Source: Mytilus californianus
Lineage: Eukaryota; Mollusca; Bivalvia; Mytilida; Mytilidae
DNA length: 64,000 nucleotides
Assembly (NCBI RefSeq): GCF_021869535.1
Contig: NW_026262593.1
Coordinates: 59,232,318-59,296,317, forward strand
Direction of reading: 5' to 3'
Below the pieces are notes generated by a model. That model saw nothing but the letters and a program-made list of their open reading frames with translations, did not search any database and was not told the DNA's origin. The translations under genes and the position numbers were made by a program. Positions 27,101 through 39,100 of the stretch are shown in pieces; the first letter of the stretch is position 1, and each line of letters starts with the position of its first letter.

Positions 27101-30100
27101 CAAACAGGGGATGGGCAGGCATCATTGATAAACCAAACAGCGGATGAGTAGGCATCATCGATAAACCAAACAGGGGATGAGTAGGCATCATTGATAATCC
27201 AAACAGGGGGTGGGTAGGCATCATTGATAAACCAAACAGTGGATGGGCAGGCATCATTGATAAACCAAACAGTGGACCGGCATGCATTATGGATTAATGA
27301 AACAGAAGATGGCCATGCATTATTGATAAACCTAATAAGGGATGGGCAAGCATCATGGATAAACCGAACAGGGGTTGGGCAGGCATCATTGATAAACCAA
27401 ACAGGTATGGGTATGGATTATTGATAAGCCAAACAGGGGACAGGCAGGCATCATTGATAAACCAAACAGGGATGGGCAGGCGACATTGATAAAACAAACA
27501 GGGATGGGCAGGCGACATTGATAACCTAAACAGGGGACAAGTAGTATGCATCATTGATAAACCAAACAGGGGACTAGCATGCACCATTGATGAACCAAAC
27601 AGGGGATGGGTAGGCAACATTGATAAAACAAACAGGACAGGCAGGCATAATTGATGACCAAACAGGGAAAGATTAGACCACTGATAAAAAAACAGGGGAA
27701 GGGTGGCTATAATATTTAAGATGGACAATAGTTTTGTAAACCATCAACAGAGGAAAGGTAGACATCATTGATAAAGTAGTATTATGTACATAGGACAGGT
27801 GTTTTAAAATCCCAGGTCAAGAGTCTCAGAATCATAAATAGCAATAAAATCTATTATTTTGATTCAAATGGGTAGTCTGAGGATTCAATATATCTTTAGT
27901 ATTAATTCCAGGAATTTAAAATTATTCTAATCTGAATACTTAGAATTTGTAGTCCATACCCTTTTTTTTCAGAAAAAGAGGTCATCAGCTCAATGTTTAG
28001 TACGGCAGATTCCAAATCTTGATTACAAAGAGCCTCGTTTTGAAGTTTCAATCCATGCTGGGGATGACAGGAGTGGAGTCAATTTATATCTAGATGTAGG
28101 AACTGTACCTGGTGGACATGATGTTGTGAACAAAAAGGAACTTGGTGGTCCATCCACTATTTTATCTGAGGTTGGATTGATTTTTTTCTTTAAATTTACA
28201 ACTGGCGTTGCTGTTTCAGCTTAGTTTACCCAATGGTGTAAATGGGGATTACTATATATATAATTTGTACATTATAGCAAACTGAAAAATAAAAGAAAAC
28301 GAATGTTGACAGGAAAACTAAGACCACATACAGGAGAATAGATGATTTTGGGACAAATTGGCCAAAATAAATCAAATTTTTCAAGTTTTCTCTGTTTTTA
28401 TACGCCTGTCAAATTTTTGACGGGTCGTATTATGGTATACAAATGTCCGGCGTCCGTCTGTCTGTCTGTCCGGCATAAACATGTCGCACCGTAACTTGAG
28501 AATGACTTATCCAAATTTCATGAAACTTAACATAGTTGTTTCTTATGATGGTCAAACGATCTGTATACTTTTTGGTGAAAATAAGATTAAAACTTTTTGA
28601 GTTACGGGACTTAGTAACTAAAACAGGTGTGTGTTTTTTTTCACATGTCGTGCCGTATCTCAAAAACAATTTATGATTATTGCTGAAAACTTTACACACT
28701 TCTTAGTTATATTAATCTTAAGATCTGTACACTTTTTGGTGATGATTCAAATTTTTATTTTAGAGATATTGAGTATTTTGTTAAAAAAGGGGGATGGGTT
28801 TTTCACATGTCGCACCGTATCTCAAAAACAGTTTATGATTATTGCTTAAAACTTTACACACTTCTTAGTTATATTAACCTTAAGATCTGTATACTTTTTG
28901 GTGATGATTCAAAATTTTATTTTTGAGTAATTGAGTATTTTGTAAAAAAAAAGGGGGAGGGGTTTTTCACATGTCGCGCCGTATCTCAAAAACGATTTAT
29001 GATTATTGCTTAAAATTTTACACACTTCTTTGTTATATTAATCTAAAGATCTGTATACTTTTTGGTTTTGATTCAAAATTTTATTTTTGAGATATTGTTT
29101 TTTTTTTTTTAAAAGGGGGGTTTTCACATGTCGCGCCTTATCTCAAAAATCGATTTATGATTATTGCTTAAAATTTTACACACTTCTTAGTTATATTAAT
29201 CTAAAGATCTGTATACTTTTTGGTTTTGATTCAAAATTTTATTTTAGAGATATTGAGTTTTTTATAAAAAAAAAAGGGGGTTTTCGCATGTCACACCGTA
29301 TGTCAGAAACTATTTATGCTTATTGCATAAAAATTCACACACAAGACGACGGGCTTATCATGCGCTCATGGCGCAGCTGTTTATTTTCAGAATGAAATGT
29401 AAAATCTTTAACAAATCATTGCCGTCTTGGTTTATAATATTTGTTTTATGTGGGTAAGACAGCCATAAAAAGGCAGTAAATGCAGCAAAATTGCTTACAA
29501 GAAAGTTCGAAATTTGGGTGGCATCACTTTCACTGTTCTCTAGTTATGTTCCATTATTGACGATTGCATATTTACAAGCAGGGGCATCTGTGGACCCATT
29601 TTTCTTTTATTTAATAAAACAAAATTACAAGACACAAACGCTAACGTGCATTTCATTAATGCTTTTTAGCTCTCCTGGCCTAAAATGCCAAGTGAGCTTT
29701 TCTCATCACTTGGTGTCCGTCGTCGTAGTCCTTCATCGTGTGTTAACTTTTACAAAATTCTTCTCCTCTGAAACTACCGGACCGAATTTAACCAAACTCG
29801 TCCACAATCGTCATTGGGGTAACTAGTTAAAAAAATGTGTCGGATGACCCTGCCTACCAACCAAGATGGCTGACATGGCTAAAAATATAACATAGGGGTA
29901 AAATGCAAGTTTTGTCTTTTATTTTGAAAACAGTTATAAATAGAAAAGAATCTGACAAGGCAAAAATGTTCAGAATGTTGAGCTCTACCAATTGTTCATT
30001 GATGTAACGACTGTCAAGCAACTTCTTATAGGAGTTATTGCCCTTAAATGATAAATATTACTATTTTTTTTCATTTTTGCCTATTATCTTAAAAACTAAT

Positions 30101-33100
30101 AGATAGAGAGAAACTTTAAGTTGCAAAAATTATCAGCAAGACGAGATCTACAGATAAGTATGCATGGTCGAAATTGTCAGTCAACTCCTAATTAGAGTTA
30201 TTGCCCTTTAATGATGATTTTTACCAATTTTTTGCGTTTTTGCCTTATATCTTAAAAATTATAATAGATAAATAGAAACTTTAAATAACAAAAATAGGAT
30301 GAAGTGATCAGCAAGACCAGATCTACATTTCAGACAATATGGAGGAAATTTTAGAAAGACTCCTTATTGAAGTTATTGCCTAACAAAAATGATCAGTAAG
30401 CCAAGATCCACAAATAGTCAAATTTTGCCAAGATAGTTAGCAGACTGTCACACTTCATAGGAGTAATTGCCCTTAAATGAGGATTTTTTTACCCTTTTTT
30501 TTTGTGTTTTGAGCAAAAACTAAAGAAGATAGAAAGAACCTAATCAAACGAAATGATCAGCAATACAAGGTCAACAAAAAAGAGATTTTTGACATGAATT
30601 CTTTTCTTGTCTACAATGTTGGAGAGAGTCCATTGTTGATTATGCACATCGACCTAGGTGAGCGACAAAGGCTCTTTAGATCCTCTAGTTTGACCTACTA
30701 CTTGAAAAATTGATTATTTTGTCATAGGTTTTATCAGCGTCTGGTGTCCCACTTTACTTTACGGTAACTGCAGAAAATGATTCAGGTCAAAAGTCCAAGG
30801 CTTCATGCTACTTATCTACATATGATGTCACACTACCTGGTGGAAGATTTGATGAAGATTACAAGACAACCAGCAACCCATCAGTTATTTCAGCATCAAT
30901 TAGTGTGTATGAAGATTCAGACCTATTAGAAACTGAAGTAGGGTTAGGTTATGGCAAGGACATATGGGGAGATCAGGTGGTTGCCTGGCAAGATGTTACA
31001 CTAGATCATGGTGTGATAAACCATGTTAGTCAAGGTAATTCATATAGAAAGTGAAGTAGGGTTAATAGAAACTGAATTAGGGTTAGGTTATGGCAAGGAC
31101 GTATAGAAGATAATGGAATTATTTTTTTTTTATACTGACTTTATTAGCAAGAATTTCAAGTGAACCTGCTAGGGCAAAGTGATATTCAAGCTGATGAAGT
31201 CAGTATAAAAAAATAAAATGCCATTATTCTTTTCATTGTCAATTTCTCTTAACAGTATGTTTTTTTGTTGAGAATATGAAATAAAATCAAACAGTAAGTA
31301 CAACTATTTTTAAGCTTACAAAACATGGTAATAGTTGTTCGGTGGTATGAATGAAGTCACATGCATTTTATTTTTACATTGAGCATTGAGGCTGATGGAC
31401 ATGAACATTTGCTGTACTGACACCTGATGTCATTGCATAATATTGTTAAGTATCAAGTCCTGTCTATCATCTTAACAAATATTAGGCAGTTGGACCAATG
31501 TGAAAATGTAGAAATTGCTGATAAATTAGGAGATCAAGTGGTTGCCTAGCATGATGTTACACTAGATCATGGTGTGACATTTTTGTTTTATCAACCTGCT
31601 TTTTTACAAAAATTTTAAACGCAACATCTCCTGTACTTAAACTTGGTTAAATTAAATGAAGTGAAACTGATATTTTTATGCCCCATCTAGGATAGTAGTG
31701 GGGCATTATGTTTTTCGGTCTGTGCGTCCATTCGTTCGATCATCCGTTTGTCCCCCTTCAGGTTAAAGTTTTTGGTCAAGGCAGTTTTTGATGAAGTTGA
31801 AGTCCAATCAACTTGAAACTTAGTACACATGTTCCCTATGATATGATCTTTCTAATTTTAATGCCATTATTAGAGTTTTTACCCCAATTTCACAGTCCAC
31901 TGAACATAGAAAATGATAGTGCGAGTGGGGCAACTGTGTACTATGGACACATTCTTGTTTTATAAAATGTGAAATATATTTACGGTATTATCAATTCAGA
32001 TTGTTTTATTTCAATCAGCACTTTACCCTTTTTCAGAAATTTAAAGAATTTAAATTCAACCTTTGTTTAAGCAAATTTCAACATATACTGACCATATTTC
32101 AACCAGTTTCCAACTAGAATTCAACATTAATAGCCTTGAATGACAAGAGTTCAATTTATTTTCAAGTTGCAGTGACTAGAATTTTATCAATGAAAAATTG
32201 TAAATTAGAAAAGGCGTATACTTACTTTATAAATCAATTAATCCATTAACATTATCTATGAATTTAATTTTGCAGAATCTGATCCTCTAAATAGAGAAGT
32301 ATTGAAAATGTTTACAAGCTCTCGTCATGGGAAATTAGTAGCACCAAAAGCAGGAAGAGATTCTGAACAAAATTCTCCCGGAGACTGTGCTAGAGCATGT
32401 GCTAATTTACCTCCAACAAAGTGTATGAGCTTTAATTATGACTTTGGCATTGGAATGTGTGAACTTGTTGAAGCCATTGAAGGTTATCATTTCAAACGAT
32501 CAAAATCAGGACTATTTTACCACTATGAAAGACTTGGAGTTGCAAAGACCAAGCAGTTCAACTTCAACCAGTTACAATTAGAACACAACAAAATTTACTT
32601 TGTTAATTTCCGAATTGTAAACAGCCTGGGATATTTGTCTATCATCAACACACAGGGTGTTCTTCTTGACGTAACTACACCAACCACAGGTATAATAAAT
32701 TGGATATGAAAGTTTAAAGGTGAAAAGGAGTTCAACATCTCATACCACATCTCCTTATTTTATATTCAAAGCAATGTTTTACATGACAAAGGCGAAATTT
32801 AGTTCTTTGTTTATCTTGTTAAGAGAAAACATAAATAGTTATATTCTTATCTTAAAAAATGGGAAATATATAGTTTTATTATAAAAATGAACACTGAAAA
32901 GTTGATAAAAATGTCAAAAAGTTATGAGGCCCAAACTTCAGCTAAAAATTTACAAATCTCTAGTTGTGACTTTACAACACTGTTACATGTCTGGAAACAA
33001 CTGAAACAAAAAATCAACTGACTTATATGCATTGTTTCCTATCGGAGTATCAACCTTTCAAGTTCTCTGATTTTGCTGTTTCAATTGTTGCTTACTATTT

Positions 33101-36100
33101 GTTGACTATTTAAAAATTGTTTTGTTAAAAGCCTTAAGCACTATGGATAATTTAATTGCTATTTCACCAAATATACACCAAATATAAAATAAAAAATATT
33201 GTTGATTTGGTTATCAACATTTTTGACATAATCTGCCAATCAAGTATTTAGATGTATGCTTTTCAGGCTTTTGAAAAGATTACTCAAAGTTAAAAATATC
33301 TGAAATGTGAAATAGATAATTGTGAACAGGGTCAGTATTAAGGTAACACGATACCGAATGACGTTACGCCACGAGTTATCGTTCCTGCTGTTGTCGACAT
33401 CTTTGAAATTGACGGCAAACGTAAAACCTGATGTTTTATAATAACTTAGAACGAATTAAACAAACAATTTGCCTCAGTCTGGTATAAAATAGTTGAAAGA
33501 TAAATGTTTCTTTATTTCAAATTTGCAAATATATATGATTATATATTAAAAATACCTTCATTTTAACGCCGCTTTCTATACGTATCATATTCAATCACAA
33601 AACAATAATCTTAGCATAATTACAATTCAAATAAAAGAACAAAAATGAGAAAAAGAAAATCACACTTAGGTGAAATATAAATAGTAAATAAACCTTTTAT
33701 TTTTATTAACATTTTTAATAGTAACTTTGCATAGATGTAGAATGTCGAGGGATTTGATGCAGTACGTTATTTGAAATTGATTGTTTCGGCGTCTTCCTCC
33801 CATTCTTCTTCTCATTCTTCACATTTAAAAATGTACTTTTTAAATTTTCTGTTTCTATTGATAAGTAAGCATGTGTACGATTAATCTATATATGTTCTTA
33901 TGCATAACAGACGGAGCTTTTTATTCTGGGTTGAAAGTAGAAATCCAAATTATAGAAACGCATGATAATGTATGAAAATATGTGGAATTGTACCACAATT
34001 AATGCAATTCCGCTATGAAGCCCATTCGTTTTTAAATGGTCACCGAAAAACGTCGCTAACAAAAAAGAAAAAGGAAATTTATTTGGAAAAGAATACCAAT
34101 AGAATTTAGCGGAAAAACACCATGCAAGCAGACGTACAAACTCCGACAGAAACTGGTTTATTGGCATGGAATGAAAAAAGAAGAGTTGTTGAAATTGGCT
34201 ATTTGGCCGAACAACATTCCCTATGTTTCAAGTGTAAACAGTATTTGAAATTTATTGGACTGTACAGAAGAAATCCGATATGGTGTCGGAAGCTTGTTTA
34301 AAACAAACTACTAGCATTGTTATTTTATAAGCACAGTCTAAACAGGACAGCTACATCGGAATAAGGAGAAAGTTAACAAAGGCTTAAACATATGGAATGT
34401 CAACACTAAATGCTCGCTCGGTTAGGTCGAAATAAAATTTAATCATTCAGATCCCGTTACATCTTTTTTCTTTCAATTCCATTCTGAAATAGATTATTTC
34501 TCGAAATTTACAATCAAACGATTAATTAAAAACCTGTGGCCCCACAATGAATGAATGATCGGTGCTTCGATGAAGGTTAATCCAGAAAAGCACTTCGACC
34601 ACAAACAAGCTACAAAACGATATTTTCATTAACCCATTTTATTCAAACTGCAAAAACAAACTGATTAAAAAAAACAGTTCCAATGCCCTCACCCCACCCC
34701 CTCCCGCGTTGTACATATTGTATCTGTCAATGGCCATTATAACTTTTAAAAAAATTGTTTGTTCTTTGATTGATTCTTATTTTGTCACCAAATGATTTAT
34801 AAAATAGAACATTATCATATATGCTAATATATATTTTACTCCCTTGACAAAATGCTGGGAGCATATTGTTTTACCCGTGTCCTTCGACTGTCCGTCCCTT
34901 ACTTGGTATATTGAGTTTATACGGCTGATTTTTTTTAGGATTACAGTTTTAAAGCTGTAACTTTTAAATTATGTACTTGGTGTTAGTACATACATGTATA
35001 CAATACGCGCATCTTGTCAGATTTTAATTTTTTTTATTACAGGTTGCTGAATTTGGCATTTTGATAATATATTGCACCAAGTTTTTTTTACCTATATTGC
35101 ATGTATATTCTCAGGATCGCCTTTTTTTAATAATTTTCCTCGAATGACAGAATGTTGAACTTTGTCTATTCAAGTGAAATTTTGCATACAGTTTGCAAGG
35201 TTTGTCTGATTAACTACGTACACAACCCACACGTTTACATCATACAGAGTATACTATATTTATAGAATACGTATTTTATCAGGATGTTGATTTTCTTTAT
35301 AATTTTTACAACTAACAGGTTGTGTAATCTTTTTTGACGGCTGCATCAAATGTGTCTTTTAGACATAACTTTTCAAATTGTATTGTATCGTCCTGAAAAT
35401 CCATGAAATATTTGCCACTGGACGTTAAGCAACCATCAATCAATCAATTCAAATTGTACTTCAACATCACTGTTTACATAAAATTTTTGAGGCACTTTAT
35501 TTTATTGATGCATGGATACATCAGTGTCATCAGCATTGTCTAGTTTGGTAGGGTTAAGTAAAGTTGAAGATTCAGTTTTGAAAGCTAAAAGTGCACCCAG
35601 TTAGGACGAAATAAAATTAACTCATTAGATGTTATATTGAATTATTAGGAAATTTTCGACAGGGGGAATGAAAATGAAATAACAAACACCATTCAGATCC
35701 CGTTACATATTTTTTTTCAATCCCTCTGAATAAAAAATAACGTTATTCTGTATTCCGTAACGTCACATATTTTTGTCAATTTCTAAGCGTATCGGTCATC
35801 TTTGAAGCGATTTATCTAAAAAACAAGGATGGTGACATATGTTTTTTTATACATGTATGGATTTGGTGTACAATCCTGGATATTATGTTAGTTTTTAGTC
35901 TTTCTCCGTATATGAGAATATAGCCATCCATTGAAAAATCTAGAAAAGTAAGTAGAAAAAAAGGCATTTCCCCTATATATCTATGTAAATTTGGCGCCAA
36001 AATTGACATTTACTTATCAAAATTACAAAAAAACAAGAATGGTGACCCCCATTTTTTATTTCATATTCCGATCTATCTCGATTCAAAGTACCAGTGTGTC

Positions 36101-39100
36101 AAAAATTTTAGAAATCGGGAGATATTCCATTCGGTATCGTGTTACCTTAAGACACTAATAAAAAAGAATTAAGAAAGACACAATGATACTTGGATACACA
36201 ATGACTGTTTAATGTCAAATGGAAAATTGAATGCAAAATCAGAATGAGAACATGTTTAAAATGTGATATGAAAATGTACTAGACTGACAATCTGCACCTG
36301 AGTTTTAAAGTGCTAGTTCGCAAACGGGTAGTAGTCTGCAAGAAAACATTTCCCCTACCTAGACACACTATTCAAACTCCCTAATGCTACTTGCCTAGAA
36401 GACAAGCAGCAAATACCAACTTTCAAGTTTTAAAGGGAAATTGGAATTTGAATTCTTAGTATCAATGAAGTTTATCATTAAGGTAAAATTGTCATATATT
36501 GCAATTAAGGCTACCTTTTACAGAACTTGACTTGTGAATTAAAGGAATTTCTCTATTTACAGGTGAAATTCAAAATGCCAGTAAGGACTACCTTGAACGT
36601 GTTGACTGTTTGTCACTCATACCTGAATTACACAGACCAGACTGGATTATCCAGTGTAAAGGAATTAACCCTAATGTCAAAAATCATAGGTACAGTTGTC
36701 TTTAAATTTCCAATAATTTTATCACTTATGTTTCATTCATATTTGTGGTATACCAAATTTTGTGGATTACGTTGGGTAAAGTGAACCAGGAATTTAAATG
36801 TTCAATGAAGTACAAACTTTATCTAGGATTATACTCTGATTATGGGGAAACAGCGAAATCAAATATCAACAAAAATACAAATTTTTCCTCAATCCACTTA
36901 GTATTGGACCCATGACAAATTAAAGAATCCAGAGTATATATGTCTTCAAGACAAATTTTTTAGTTATAGAATTAAAAAGAAATATTATTTCATTTAATCT
37001 TATTTAAAATTGTTTTTTTTTCCAAAGTTGAATAGTTTCTTGATAAAAATAGATTTTATTTTATCATACAGGTTAATTGTTGATGGTAAGGGATCTAAAG
37101 CAGTTTTTAATGGTATAGAACCAATGACTGATCTTCTTTATACAAGATTTAACACATATATAACAGGTATTATATTTGATAAAAGCTGTGTGAAATAAAT
37201 TCAAATACAAAAAGCTTAAACATTTAATATTGCAAAAGGAAGGAATTCCTACATAATGTTCTTTGAAAAAATAAAAAATAAAACGTTCTGATTTGTTTGA
37301 ATATTTTTGCAGACCTTCTCAAAAAGCGTCATTTTCTCTACAAATTTTATGAAAATAGCACAAAAAGACTGCATAAAAATTGAAGGGGATTTTAAGGTCC
37401 TCAACATTTGAAGAAAGCTCTAAACCCTCAAAATGTTCAACAGTGCCTTTTCTACCCATTTTAATATCTATAGCATATATGTATTGTTAATCAAAGAACT
37501 TAAAGTATGAGTTTTCTTTATTTTTCAAGCAAACTGGGATGGATTTAATGATAGAGAAAGTGGACTGCTTGGTTATACCATATATGTTGGCAGGGATGTC
37601 TGTGAGGACCTAATACATCCACACCATGATCCACAGAAACATTTCTTTGAGAAATCCCAGTGGACCCACACTGCTATGATTTATCCTATTCCTGCTCCAT
37701 ATGAAACACTACCAGGTAAGTTTACATAATTTCAAATGTAAATAAAATTGAGAATGGAAATGGGGAATATGTCAAAGAGGTAACAACTCGACCAAAGAGC
37801 AGAAAACAGCATAAGGCCACCAATGGGTCTTCAACACAGCAAGAAGCTGGAGCTGGGCTTCAGCTGGTCCCTAAACAACAATGTGTACTAGTTCAGTGAA
37901 AATGGGTGTCAAACTAAAACTCCAAAACATATAAATGAACTAAAATTAGAAATCATACAAAAAGAAAAAGTTTGGTCATAAATAACACATGCAAAATCAA
38001 GCAAAAACCCAAATTTTTAAGTTGTGATTTTAATTTGGTGTTTTGATATCCTATGATATACTTCTCTGTTTTTATAAACACACTTTAATCCCAAGGGTGA
38101 CTTGGGTATAGAAATACGGTCACCTTGGTTGGTCTTCTTTCAACTGACAGTTAAAACCTGCCAAAATGGGGTATTTGTTTGGCTGTGTGACATGTATAAA
38201 TTTGCAGTCATGTCCAATCAGAAAGGGGACGTTAAATCTGATGCTTAGTATCGATAGAGTGTCATGCTCTCTCAGGTTAAAGAACCCTTGCAACCACTCT
38301 TTGAGAGATCCATTGGTGGCCTGTTGCAAGGAAACATGCTTTTTCTATCCAACATTATTAACCATTGTTTTTAGGAGGCATTAACTTGAACTTACTTTCC
38401 CATGGTAAGCTCTCATTGTTTTTGTCTTGCCTTGACAGAGTCAAAAGGCGAAACATAGGTATGCTGTTTCTGCCTGTGGCTTCAACAATGTATTAGTTTG
38501 TGATTAGGTCAGTTTGTAAGGAACCACTAGTGTTAGGTCAGTGATATTTGGTATGCAGTTGTATTAGCATTGGCACATCACATTTCCATGGAGATTATTT
38601 GACCCTGCCCTCTCATTCATGGTCTACTGACTTTGAAACTTTTGGTTAGTTCACATTTATTAGTTTGTGATAAGGTCAGTTTATGTGGAACCACTAGTGG
38701 TAGGTCAGTGATATTTGGTATTCAGTTGTAGTAGCATTGGCACATCATATTTCCATGCAGATTATTTGGCCCCACCCCCTCAGTCATGGTCTATGACTTT
38801 GATATTTTTGCTTAGTTTACATGTATTAGTTTGTAATTAGGTCAGTTTATGGGGAACCACTAGTGGTAGGTCAATGATATTTGGTATACAGTTATATTAG
38901 CATTGGCACATCTCATCTCCATGAAGATTATTTGGCCCTGCCTCCTCAGTCATGGTCGATTGACTTTGAAACTTTTGCTTAGTTTACATGTATTAGTTTG
39001 TGATTAGGTCAGTTTATGGGAAACCACTAGTGGTAGAACAAAGGTATTTGGTATGCAGTTGTATTAGCATTGGCACATCTCATTTTCATTAGATTGTTTG

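Noticed and set aside
27024-27728. Two adjacent repetitive minus-strand ORFs (HPLFGLSMMP-type repeats)
   Set aside because: They are read-through of the 33-bp minisatellite, whose unit is a multiple of three; the plus strand gives a similar ORF.
36527-36784. Plus-strand ORF overlapping exon 21
   Set aside because: It uses another frame; the phase-1 acceptor at 36563 and phase-2 donor at 36689 keep the gene open and give a sensible module sequence.
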